From Xylona heveae TC161 (taxonomy: Eukaryota > Ascomycota > Xylonomycetes > Xylonales > Xylonaceae), in the NCBI RefSeq assembly GCF_001619985.1, contig NW_017264194.1:620001-684000 (forward strand): a DNA stretch of 64,000 nucleotides, in the 5' to 3' direction. The position numbers and the translations under genes are program-made. The notes beneath the pieces were generated by a model. The model ran no database searches. It saw only the letters and a list, made by a program, of their open reading frames with translations, and was not told the origin of the DNA. Positions 10,704 through 21,482 of this stretch are shown here, one piece after another; within the stretch, counting starts at the first letter, position 1; each line of letters begins with the position of its first letter.

Positions 10704-12275
10704 ATGAAACCTACAGGACTGTCGATTTGGAGAGCTCTCCGCGCGCAGGCTTTTGACTTTCCAGTCTGCCACAGTTGTCGCAGATGGATCGCGACAGGTC
10801 GATTAAGAGTCACTGGTACGGAATTGCAGTTAGCCCTCACGTTGACTTTTATGAAATGCTAATTCTGCAGAAAATGACACTGTCCTCCTCCGACGCAAGG
10901 ATGACCTTAACGCCGGCCCAATCTTTACTGGACCCTTGACGCGAGGCAAGAAGGTTCAATCGCATACGGGCAATATCGGGCATGATGAGATCATTGGCAA
11001 GGAGATCAGGGATGTCGTCAGAACAAGCCGGGGTAAGTAATGCACGGGGAGGGATCCAAACTGTTTTTGCACCGGCCATTGAGGCTATTTGGGATAGCGG
11101 TTGACAATTCTACGTGTTCCAGGCAAAGAATATCGTATATACCAGCCGACATTGGCCGAATACGTGACCCTCACTCCTCGCATAGTAACTCCTGTTAGTA
11201 TTCCCATAATCAATGGCTCCATCGAATGGGTGGGCTTACGATTGGGCTAATGGGTGACTGCTGCTAGATTTACCCCGCAGACGCAAACCTAATAGTATCA
11301 TTATTAGACATACACGTTACTCCGCCAGAACCTGGAACCGAAGACGAGGCCGGGCCCTTGGAGATTCTTGAAGCAGGAACCGGTCATGGTGCTTTAACCC
11401 TTCACTTGGCTCGAGCGATTAGTGCCGCGAATGGCCGTTCGCCGAAAATTCCACCGCTTTCAGCTCAAGCTATCAACAAAGTCGTGTCCAAGGACCATGT
11501 CCAAGATCCGATTGAAGATGCGGACGCAAGCAATGACGCTCTAGAAGGAACTTCATCTGAAGAAGTAGCCAGAGCATCCCCCGAGGAAGAGGCATATGAG
11601 CAATGGAAGCGCGCCCGAAGCGCAATAATCCATACGGTTGACGCATCTGCCGAGCGCTCAGCTCATGCAGAACGGATAGTTCGCGGCTTCCGACACGGCA
11701 TATACGCTGGGAACGTTGACTACCACGTAGGCGACGCTTCGCAATGGATAAAGGAACAATTTCAAACACGGCATGCAAGCTCTGGAGAGGAGCCGGGCAA
11801 GGCAGAGCCGTTCCTCTCGCACGTAATACTTGATCTACCTGGCACGCACCACCATCTGGACACCGTATCCCAAGCGCTGAGAGTGAACGGTGCGCTTGCG
11901 GTATTCAATCCGAGCATTACACAGATTACCTCTTGCGTGCAAAAGATCCGGCAACAAAGATTGCCTCTTGTGCTAGAGCAGGTCGTCGAGCTTGGTGCTG
12001 GCTCTACGGGAGGCCGGGAATGGGACGTTCGGGCCGTTCGACCCCGGGTCCTCGATCGAATGCAAGCGCAACCCGCCAGCGACTCAAGTGACGGCGAATC
12101 TACCGCTAATGGTCAATCGCCAAATGAAGCGCAAGAAACGGAGAAACCGCAAACTACCGATTCAAGGGAAGACGGGTGGGAAATGGTATGCCGGCCAAAA
12201 GTCGGCGCCAGAGTAGTGGGAGGAGGATTCCTTGCCATTTGGAAGCGCATGAAGCCGACACTGACGGGAGAGTAA
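10704..12275 (+). CDS. Trm61-like tRNA (adenine-N1)-methyltransferase, mitochondrial
   Basis: A class I SAM-dependent methyltransferase of 450 residues in the Gcd14/Trm61 family, which makes m1A58 in tRNA. Exons are 10704-10815, 10871-11032, 11123-11193 and 11268-12275. The N-terminus MKPTGLSIWRALRAQAFDF is basic and lacks acidic residues before Asp18, so this is probably the mitochondrial paralogue (TRMT61B-like). A Gcd14-type N-terminal module (GKEYRIYQPTLAEYV) precedes motif I, E-A-G-T-G-H-G-A-L-T. Later come D-Y-H-V-G-D and L-D-L-P-G-T-H-H-H in place of the usual D-L-P-x-P-W. Low-complexity acidic inserts separate the motifs. The site specificity is inferred from the family; the altered D-L-P motif makes it less certain. 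Confidence 0.78.
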
Positions 12276-12482
12276 TTGCAATAATTCCGCCTCGTTCCTA
12301 TGAGCGCCGTACAGAGATTAGACTCCTAGGTCTGCAACACAGTATATAATGCATCGAGCGAACAAGACGCAAAACCCCCACTCTAAGATTCTGCGAATGC
12401 TTTCAACTCTTTTTAGAGGTATTATAGATATGAGCACCATGTATACAAACACAATCTGAGAATAGACACGCCAATATCAAAT

Positions 12483-12483
<1 letters not shown>

Positions 12484-12527
<44 letters not shown>
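12484..12527 (+). repeat. 44-nt poly(A) homopolymer
   Basis: An uninterrupted run of 44 A lies in the 291-nt gap between the convergent 3' ends of the Trm61-like and SCP2 genes. It could be a simple-sequence expansion or the tail of an old retroposed transcript. No retroposed body, target-site duplication or gene remnant is evident beside it. Its exact length is likely to vary between reads. Confidence 0.95.
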
Positions 12528-12529
<2 letters not shown>

Positions 12530-12566
12530 TATCCAACTCTGAATTTATTGGTCCCAAACAAATCAA

Positions 12567-13106
12567 CTAGAGCTTCGCCTTTGCCTGTGCGCTCTTCAGC
12601 ACGGGCTCCATTTTAGTCGCTTTCATGACGTCCCCCTTGACCTTCAATTTGCCTGACATGAAGAGTTTCTGGGCATTGACCTTGCCGGCCACAAGTTTAC
12701 CAAAATCTTCTTCGGATAACGAGAGGGTCACTAGACACGCCCAGATCGTCAGCACCTGCGTTCACATGAGACCGTAGCACAGCACTCCACCAGCTCAGCG
12801 CATGAATTCAAGGGGTTTATGTACCATCAGTCTTCTTCCCGTCAGGTGCCAGACCCTTTCCGACTGCTCCGCTCTGCTTCAAGTCGATATACCAGCTGTC
12901 TTCGGCGCCCGATTTATTCTTTAACGTAAAGGTAAAGACAGCGTTTCCCTTTTTGATGGCATCCTTTCGCTCCGCATCGTTTGAACTCAGCGAGCTTTTG
13001 ATCAGGTCAAAAGCTGCAGACGAGGGGAAAGCGTCTGTGTAATATCAGCATTTGTTCATATGAAGGCTAGTAAATCGAAGAAAGGCTCACCGTTCTTTAA
13101 TGACAT
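12567..13106 (-). CDS. Sterol carrier protein 2 domain protein, peroxisomal
   Basis: A small lipid-transfer protein of 129 residues consisting of a single SCP2 domain. Exons on the minus strand are 13106-13091 (16 nt), 13034-12825 and 12730-12567 (390 nt). Family-typical segments are G-N-A-V-F-T-F-T-L-K-N-K near the middle and, near the C-terminus, L-F-M-S-G-K-L-K-V-K-G-D-V-M-K-A-T-K, the conserved sterol-carrier core. The last three residues are AKL, which fits the type 1 peroxisomal targeting consensus. It probably carries acyl-CoA or sterol within peroxisomes and supports beta-oxidation. A CCGAGG hexamer (13364-13369) lies 258 nt upstream of the ATG. Confidence 0.93.
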
Positions 13107-14910
13107 GGCGGGCTTACGAGAGACAAGAGATCTATTTTATTCTAATATCTCAAGGAGTGTGTCAAAATTGGAGAGAAGATTGTGAGGGTTTTCAAAGCAT
13201 CGAGATTCAAAGGAAACTCGATATTTCAAATGCAGCCAGTCTCGTGCATCTTATAGTCGGCAAATGTCCTATGCCGGCTAACTTTACTGTAGATGTGTTA
13301 CCCTGAGAAGGTTATTTGCGGGGGGGACCTGGGGCTGAATCCGGAGAATTGGCACGTGAAGGTCCGAGGATGCCGCACTTAGTGTGAGCCCAGTAACTCT
13401 CCCAGACGATGACGCAGGGCAGTTTCGGCTGCCGAGCGATGTACGAAGTACTCTGTACCGATCTCAATCGAATATCGCAAGTTTGCAAGTTCACAAGTAT
13501 ATCATATAATGCAATATGCTACCACTCCCCCAACCAAGCTATGCCTCTCATTAGCATCAAAATAGTGTAAGTTTCACGACGATGTAAACCTCCGAGAATA
13601 CCCAGCTCTGTGCACGCTCAGGGCCGAGTCTACTATAGACGTCCAACGACAATACTATCCTCTACCCAATTCGGCAAAAGGTCAACACCATGACGCAGCC
13701 CTGCCACGAACACAATACGACTCGACACGTCTTCTTGCGCCGTGGTTTCGTCTCAATCTTGTATCGTAGACCGTAAGACGAAAATCCAACGGTTTCCTAG
13801 ATGGGTAAAGTAATTGAAATGGCAGAGTACATGACGCAATTAGCTACACGAACTTGACACGAAGACACGTCTCCCCAGGACCGCGTCTGCCAGCTGTCTA
13901 CAGCGTCTGGGAAGTGTAGACGTTTGACGAAGTTTGAATTACTGCTTTGGGAAAAGAAAGGAGCAATGGGACTGGTTGGACGGGTGGCATGGTGGGATAT
14001 TCACTATCTATGATTGTGGAGAACGGATATTATACTGTCCGGTATCCGGCTCCGAGCTGTGTTTTATGGATAAGAGATTTGGCAATGCGATATCTCTAAG
14101 ACCTTGCTGCTTTACAACGCATTTTATTACAGTTAGTTATAGCTTCCTGCCTACTCATGACAGGGAGAATAACTCTTCGATCAATATCACCATACCCAAG
14201 CGCGTTGGCGCTCAGAAATATACGGGTTACTCCTCGCTTAACCTTGCCGCTTCACATGCTTCCGAGCTTCTGAGCACCAGGCGCCAGCTTTCACTACACT
14301 ATAGCCAAACTCCCACCTGGAAGCTATACATTCTATAACTAAACATGATATCTCCAGTTATGCTTGTCCCGCACTGCTTACTACCAGTTCCCCCTTGACA
14401 CCCCCACTGGACTCAAGCGCGAAATGCCTCGGCTTTTATCCCGCTGCGGCCCCTTAACCCCGGATGTTCCCCCCATTCGGATCTCCGATACGCTTCTATT
14501 ACCCCAGACTTTGCTTCCTCATTGTCAGCAGGTCTCCTATTTCATGTTTTTAGAGGGATTGCCTAACGTTGTTGCTGATACGTGCTATCCACGACATTGT
14601 CCTGCTCTGCTTTCGGATGAGCTCTGAGCTCATAGCTTAATCACTTCTTGCTCTACTCAAATATTGTACACAGGTCATTAGGTTGGTCCTTTAGGCTTCT
14701 TCTCGCTGTCAACATTCAAGGATATTCCGGCAAACACCTTTGTTGACATTATTTGGCCCTTTCTACGCCGCATACTCGTTCTTCGTAGCTCTACAAACAC
14801 TACGTCTGCGCATTACACCTGGCGACTGGCGACCGGAACAACTCTTATTACACTGTCCACAACATCAGGAACATCATCAGCAAGTGGTCTAAAGAACAGA
14901 ACAGACAAAT
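13107..14910. other. Divergent intergenic between SCP2 and the lipase
   Basis: A 1.8-kb region between two divergent lipid genes. CCGAGG occurs at 13364-13369 and CCTCGG at 14427-14432. The right half is pyrimidine-rich on the plus strand, as in many fungal 5' leaders. An open frame at 13934-14338 (134 codons) shows no recognisable domain and I do not call it. No RNA gene was recognised. Confidence 0.4.
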
Positions 14911-17347
14911 ATGGCAGATTCAAAGGCTCCTCGCCCCAGCAATGCCACGCCCAGCGGCAGTGAGGAAGCATTTCTCCAGAATATAAAAAACGTCGAAACA
15001 GTCGAAGGAACGCATACTCTTGAGGACGGCACAGTGCTGTATACCAAGACATGGAAGGTTCGTTGTTTATTGTCCGTTGTCCTTTGTCCGTTGTCCATTT
15101 TATTACATTCTTCTTCTTCCTTGTTTTTTCCTCATTTTTTCTATTTTATTTTTTTACTTTTCTTTGTTTTTTTAATTTTTCCCGTCATTTATTTTACTTT
15201 ATTTCTGTCATTTTCTCGTTTTCCTGCTATTTCCTTTCTATCTTTCTCCCATCTTTAAGATAATCTATTTCTTTCATTCTTTCATTCCCACCTTTTTTTA
15301 CTTTATCCTCTTTCTGTCTTTCCCACGTTTTATATTTATTGCTATTCTATTTCTTACTGTCATCAATCCCCCTTCCCGTTCCATTCTCCTACTTCATCTA
15401 CCCGACTCCAAACTCCAATACCACTGAACTCCTTTTACACCGTGGAAGCAGATCCACTGCGTTGCACTATGTGGTATTGTCTTGGAAGGGGGAATCCAGC
15501 TGACATGTGATTGCGATACAATATACCTCTCCGCCTCTCTACCGAAATACGCTCTGCCTTTACCCTTTGACCTTTCCTACCTTTCCCTTTCGCTTCCGCC
15601 TTTGCAGGTTCGCCGGTTCGCATGTTCGCCCAAACACCTAAAACTCCAAACCCTACGGAGTACTGTCCTTTACCTGCCTCGCTTGTAAACAAACTTTATT
15701 CCGCAGCCCAGCGCGTAGGCGAAGGGAATAAATCCTGGAACATGGATTTTGTTTACAGAGCGAGTAGGACAAGTAGGACAAGGACAGCCTCTATGCGAAA
15801 TGCCAAAGACGAAAGCGAAAGGTGAGACTGCGTTAAGCTCAAGGGCAGAGTGACTACTTCGGTAGTGAAACGGGGGGTATATCTATCGCGATGCCACACC
15901 AATATAGGTCCCAACAAGTAGTCATGATGATAATATGACTACTGAGGAAAAGAACGATAAGGCAGCTGAGAGGAGAGATGATAAGACAACTGTAACGAGA
16001 GACGAAAAGAAAAGAGTGAAGAGATTGGCAAAATTGATATTCTTGCATGGGTTTAGTGATCACTGTAAGTTAATCTTTCAGTCTTCGATAAATGTTGTTC
16101 TATGATACCTTCTCGTCTCAATCTAATTCTGATTCTGGTTCTTATTCTAATATTCTGAATCATTTCTAGGTAATGCATATTACACCTTCTTCCCGAGCCT
16201 CGCGGCGCGAGGCATTGAAGTTTTTGCATTTGATCAGCGGTATGTATATAACACCAGACACCTTTTTAATCCTTTCTTAGAAAAAAAATGCCACCAAAAT
16301 ATAAAAACAATATAAATATAAAAAAAAATTAAAGAGGGGAGAAAAAAAATACAGAATTTGTATGCTAACATTCATGCAGAGGCTGGGGCCGATCTGTCCG
16401 GACCCCCTCAGACCGAGGCGCCAGCGGACCAACGTCCCAAGTGCTCGCAGACCTGCGCTCCATTTTATCCTCGCACATCCCCAGCACCACGGCCTCCACC
16501 TCCACTGCCGCCACCAGCACGAGCAGCAGCAACAGCAACAGCAGCAGCAACGTCCCCATTTTCCTCATGGGCCACTCCATGGGCGCAGGGGAGATCCTGT
16601 CGTACGCCGCACGGGGGGACGCACAGCAGAAAGAGCACATACGGGGATACCTCGCCGAGGCGCCACTTTTCGCGTTCCCGCGGGAGACGGAGCCCTGGAA
16701 ACTGACCGTCGCTGCGGGGCGGCTCATGTCGAAGATGACGCCCGGGAAGCAGCTGGTGCGGAAACTGGAGCCGGCACTGATGAGTCGGGATCCGGTGGTA
16801 TGTTCGAATTTTGCAAAAGATCCGCTTTGCCACGACACGGGCACGCTTGAGGGACTGGCGGGCATGTTGCAGCGCACGGCGGATCTGCGGAGCGGCCGCT
16901 GGAGCGTCCCCGCGGGGATAAGTCTCTGGGTGGGTCATGGGACGGAGGATAAGGTGACGAGCTTTGAGGCGGCGCAGGCGTGGGTTCAGAGCGCGCAGGC
17001 GGTGGATAAGACGTTTCGAGTGTATAGGGGGTGGTATCATAAGTGTGAGTATTATTTTTATCCCGTTTTTGTTTAAACGCCTTTTTCCCCCCTCCTTTTA
17101 GTTTTCTTTCATTCTATTACGCGGGTTTGATGATCGAGGTGTTCGCGGGGAGAGATTGGCAGAGTTGGGTATGACCGTATGAGGATCCAAGCTGACGGTA
17201 ACAGTACATGCGGAGCCAGGAGAAGATCATAAGATATTTGCCAAGGATGTAGCGGACTGGATTCTTGCGCGGTGTAATACCCGGAGCCCCCGAGACAGTG
17301 TGGATCAAGTCGCACCTCCGATTGATATCCCGACAGCCAAGCTGTAG
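14911..17347 (+). CDS. Monoacylglycerol lipase-like alpha/beta hydrolase
   Basis: A serine hydrolase of 393 residues resembling fungal monoacylglycerol lipases (Yju3/MGLL group). Exons are 14911-15057, 15908-16064, 16170-16239, 16380-17044 and 17205-17347 (1182 nt). The core reads L-I-F-L-H-G-F-S-D-H-C, then F-D-Q-R-G-W-G-R-S, then the nucleophile elbow G-H-S-M-G with Ser191. Asp315 lies in V-G-H-G-T-E-D-K and His345 in Y-H-K-L-H. A Ser/Thr/Asn-rich insert fills about residues 156-183, before the nucleophile. The first intron is 850 nt and strongly pyrimidine-rich, far longer than the others in the window. Its 3' splice site is my best in-frame choice (AATATAG/GTCCC) and adds a charged linker before the core, so exon 2's start is the least certain part. 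Confidence 0.85.
15095..15410 (+). repeat. Pyrimidine-rich low-complexity tract inside the lipase intron
   Basis: About 300 nt of mostly T and C on the plus strand within the first intron of the lipase gene. There is no clear tandem unit. It makes the intron unusually long and could hide additional weak acceptors. Confidence 0.7.
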
Positions 17348-17689
17348 ATTGAGGACTGACTGATTGAATTGATAATGGATCTTCTGTCTGCCTTATTTCT
17401 ACAAAAGACAGCAAAGCAAATCAAGACATTTCGTCTCGTATATTGTCGTGGATGTAACTCTCAAGTCCCGCGTGATACCGTCGAAAGTGGATTTTCAGAA
17501 GGGATTGTTTAGGGAGAGGAATGGCCAAGCCGGTCTTGGCGTATAGCGTGCTGTCCGAGAGGGAGACTGAGATATAGCCAAGGATTTTAGAGAAGGAAAG
17601 AAAGAAAGAAAGGGAACAAGACAAATTAGTGAAGAAAATAAGAGACATGGAGGAGATCGAGGGAGAGGGAGAGAGAAACCGGCTCAATC
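17348..17689. other. Convergent intergenic, lipase and unknown gene
   Basis: A 342-nt stretch between two convergent 3' ends. It includes a GA-rich run at about 17590-17680. No gene is seen. Confidence 0.5.
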
Positions 17690-19176
17690 TCATTCCTCCG
17701 TATCTTCCCTCTGCGCCATGTAGCCATATAATCTCCACAACAAAGCCTGCGAGTTAACAGCACCGTTTCTGCTCCCGTCTTTAATCAGGGCATACTCTGA
17801 TGAGTACACGGGCGGCCGAACCTGTCGCAAATGCTGGACATTGTCTTCTCCGAGCAGCGCAACGAGATTATATACGGGGAGCTTTTTATTGGTTCCGATG
17901 GATAATATGGAGAAAAAGGACACTGGAGGATCGATTGTGATTGTGGCTCTTTGAGGCTCTCCTTTTTCTTCGACGGATTCTTGCATGTCTTGCGGTGCGC
18001 CGTCATTTGCGACTGTCGTCTCCTGATTCGACGAAAGAGGACCAAGCCACAATAGACAGGCGCCGTCTGACAGTCCTATGTTGATAGAAGATTCATCGCA
18101 ATCCAGGGACAAAAGGGGTGACAAAGGAGTCACGTTGTTTCCTGCTTCCTGCGACTGCGCCAGATTCTCCAATCTGCGCATAACAACTTGGCGTAAAAGC
18201 ACCGTGACAAATTCATCCATGTCGTTCCTCCACACGATATCCTTCATTGACGATCTCAGCATTTCTCGTTGTCGATGGGGGATGATTTGTTGCCATCTGC
18301 GGCCCTTGGCGTGCGTGAGTACGCGCAATAGGTCTTGTCGTGCGAGCACATATGTCCCTAATCCACGCTTTTCTTGCACATTCTCATCTTTGCCATCTTT
18401 TACACCCTCGCTCTCTGTTTCCCCGTTTGCTGGTTTCACCGCTCCCGCTTGCTGCTGGCTGCTGCCCCGAGATCCCACCGTTTCGATATTCTCGGGAAGG
18501 TACCACGGGGTGCCAGTTGTCGGATGCGCAATGAGTCCGTAATTGATCAAAAAGAACCGCGGTAACCGTGTGGCTGTGACGCTGCACATGCGTATGGGGG
18601 TGGATAATGCTATTGCTGTAATTTCACATTACATTTAGCACAAGCTGAGATAATAAGGACCCGCCAAAACCACATATTCGCAGATATATCAAGACAGTAC
18701 AAATGAACGAAACACGACATACCGTATGGATTCTGAGCAAGTTTTTGTTGAAAAGGCGTCCTATCGTGCTTATTATTCTCCGGTCGCGGTTTCGGCGCGC
18801 GATACTTGCGAGTTGCCTCTTGCGCAACTGGATCTAGAATCGGCGGTAACGGCAGCTTTTGATCCTGCGTTTGATAATTCTCGTTCGCTTGTGTGGTTCG
18901 CTTTTGTTGGGAGGTATTGATCTGTCCAGGAGTCGCGGATGTCGCAGCCGTCGTAGATTCCGCAGCCGTCGTAGCATTAATAGTCGCAGTTGTAGTGGAT
19001 GACGCAGCACTGGTACATCTCGATTGGACGAATCTAGAATCATAGCGAGCCATACAGCGCTTGGAAACATGGGTTGTAAGAGCCGAACATGATCTGCTGC
19101 TGCTTGATATGCGGCGCGGCCATTGTGGTGAGGATGCACGAATAACGCAACGATATGGTGTTGTAGGACCTCTCAT
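17690..19176 (-). CDS. Conserved fungal protein of unknown function, probably mitochondrial
   Basis: A 459-residue protein in two exons on the minus strand, 19176-18723 and 18615-17690 (1380 nt). The N-terminal 60 residues are rich in Arg and Ser with few acidic residues (starting MRGPTTPYRCVIRASSPQWP), consistent with a mitochondrial presequence. They are followed by a Thr/Ala-rich linker. The conserved-looking part begins Q-N-P-Y-A-I-A-L-S-T-P-I-R-M-C-S-V-T and continues T-R-L-P-R-F-F-L with G-T-P-W-Y-L-P. A later R-Q-D-L-L segment and a C-terminal R-P-P-V-Y-S-S-E-Y close the protein. I have a general memory of filamentous-fungal homologues, sometimes labelled esterase-like, but no hydrolase motif is visible here. 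No function is assigned. Confidence 0.75.
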
Positions 19177-19585
19177 CACCGGCGGAAAAACTTCAAGTCG
19201 AAAAGATATCAGCTATAAAAAATTGGGTACAGCGCGGTGATACATAAAATTAGGTAAATTAGGTAATGAAGACAGTGGAGATTGGTCAATTAAGACTGAG
19301 ATTATATATAACGACTCTGCAAAGCGTGGGACCTGAAGCGGATAAACAAAATCTGGGGAACAAGTCATGCTAAAGGTCGGAGGGTCGGAGGTTTGCAGGC
19401 CTCGCTTACAAGAAAGCTGCTGCTGCTGTCGCTACTTTAGTTGTGAGTTTTGCTTGGCAGGGGTCCAATCCTCAACTAATCTTCACGTCCTTCAATGGGA
19501 TGAGTGCTGTTAAATTTGAATTGGTCATGATCTTGGATTAATTAATGGAGAACCAGACAATATTAATAGAAATCTATATAATGCA
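19177..19585. other. Intergenic, AT-rich
   Basis: A 409-nt stretch between the start of the unknown mitochondrial-type gene and the 3' end of the amino-acid transporter gene. Nothing was recognised. Confidence 0.5.
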
Positions 19586-21482
19586 TCAAAATCTGTGGGT
19601 GCGAGTGGTATTAAGAATAACTGGAGAAGCGCAGCCAAAAGACGTCGCAACATGAGCGCCTTCAAAACTTTCGATAATGGCTCTGAGGCTCGAGTAGAAA
19701 CCGAGTATGGCCGTGGCGGCAGCACCCAGAGCGAAAATCAAGTTGAACAACTTGACTGGCGATTGCTTCGCTATTCCCCGTCGCCAACGGCGCCAGCCCG
19801 AGTCACGTCGTGTCACTGTTCGTGTGACTGGATCGAACCCTTCGCCCTCTTGCATGGCATCCTTTTTGATCTCGAACCCAAGCATGAGGATAGGCGGAAA
19901 GGTGTACGTGAATTGCTGAATGCAAAGCGCTGCAATCAGACTGGAAATGTTGCTGAATTGAGGAACGGCGGTGGCGATGACAAAGGCGAGGAACCAATAA
20001 AGTGGAATCAAGAAGATCCAGAGTATCTGGCCCACGTGAGAGTCAATGTCCGGACCCTTGAACCCTTCTTGCACAAAGGTCTGCCAGAGGAGCTTGATGG
20101 CAATGTTACTGCACAGGGCTCCGTAGATGACACATTGTACAATGGCAAGCACGTTGCCGACGCTTTGCCATGCGTATGGCGAGAGACCCTGGTACACGGG
20201 GTTGATGGTGAATTGTCCCTGGTACGAATATGTAAAGAGTCCAAACAAGAGGTAGCAGCAGTAGATCAAGCCCTGGGCGCAAATCATGCCTTTCCAAAAG
20301 TCCCATGGGCGTTTCATTTCCGACATGAACTCGCAGAAAATCATGGCGCCCCCATAGGCGTAGACCGACTGCATCAGGCCAACAAGCTCAGCCTGAAAGC
20401 CAACTTCTGGCGGGGAGCCTGCATGGGTCACGACTGGTCCCTCCGGCACACCATTGTTCGCCAAGGCGGCCTCGAAGTTGGGTGGGCTATTCGCCGCGAC
20501 GCCCATGACCAGAAAGGCAATGATGAGGTTGACCCAGATACAGCTGTGAGCAACCCAGCTGAATTTCTTCAACGATCGGATTTGCCCTAAGAGGCTGCCT
20601 GCCGCTGCCCACACAACGCAGCAAATGACGAAGCAGAGGCTTCCTCTGGTCACTTGTGACAAGGACTGCGCATTACCGAGGATAACGATTCCGACATTGA
20701 AAAGCAACTGAATCGACTGCAGAACATTGCTGCAATGCCGTGCCCATCTCCCGTAGATTCGAAAGACCAGATCGCCAAAATTCTTGACGGGGTATTTGTA
20801 AGAATCTAAATTGAGAAACATGCGCCATAACTGATAGCCGGAGCTGGTGATGACATGTCAGATTCGATACTTTCAAAGAGCCAAAAGCGATCTGTCCGCG
20901 CTGAGCGTGAACAGCCTATAATCGAATGAACTAGAGGAGATTGACATACTAGCCAGCAAATGCCCCAAACACTGTATATAAGACGACACCGGGACCGTAG
21001 CCCATCTTGGACATTGCCCATCTTAATAAATTAGTTTCTAATTCGTATTTCTTCGGAGGTTAGGTGACTTACGGAACGGACCACGGCCCCAAAATGTCTG
21101 TGGTGATTAGATAGAAAACAGTGCCCCAGGTGGCGGCCCGGCGGGCTCTCGCAATATGATACCAGTCCTCGTCACTGACCAGGGACTGTGAGCTCAAGGT
21201 CGAAGAGGGACTGATTTTAGGATCCGGCTTCGGCTCTGCTGATTTCTCGGCCGAGTTTTCTGCCTTTGGCTGAGAGTTCTTGTCATGCATGGGCCCAAAG
21301 CGTCGCCAAAATGCACTGAGCCGCCTGGTCGTGATATTCGCCTCGGATTGCTGAGCTTCAAAAGTTCGTGTCAACGAGGCATAGTAAAGATATTCCTCAA
21401 ACTGCACACTTGAATCGTGAGGATCGCCAGGGGCTTGAGATGTTAAAGAAGTGCCCGCTGGCGTCCCAATAGGATGCGCCAT
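19586..21482 (-). CDS. AAAP-family amino-acid transporter (Mtr/N-system type)
   Basis: A polytopic amino-acid permease of 579 residues. Exons on the minus strand are 21482-21073, 21021-20950 and 20843-19586 (1740 nt). A hydrophilic N-terminus of about 110 residues precedes roughly eleven membrane segments. The first contains T-D-I-L-G-P-W-S-V-P-W-A and G-Y-G-P-G-V-V-L-Y, the helix-breaking region characteristic of this superfamily. Later signatures are V-Y-A-Y-G-G-A-M-I-F-C-E-F-M-S-E-M, a conserved AAAP helix, and L-C-I-Q-Q-F-T-Y-T-F-P-P-I-L near the C-terminus. It resembles the fungal neutral amino-acid permease Mtr. Plasma-membrane uptake is more likely than vacuolar transport, but substrate and location cannot be read from the sequence. 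A 331-codon open frame antisense to exon 3 is a shadow. Confidence 0.88.

Noticed and set aside
16362-17040. Several long frames on both strands over the lipase
   Set aside because: Only the frame with G-H-S-M-G and the catalytic Asp and His is coding; the others come from GC-rich and AGC-repeat sequence.
19595-20590. 331-codon plus-strand open frame
   Set aside because: It is antisense to the third exon of the amino-acid transporter, whose minus-strand protein has clear membrane helices and family motifs.
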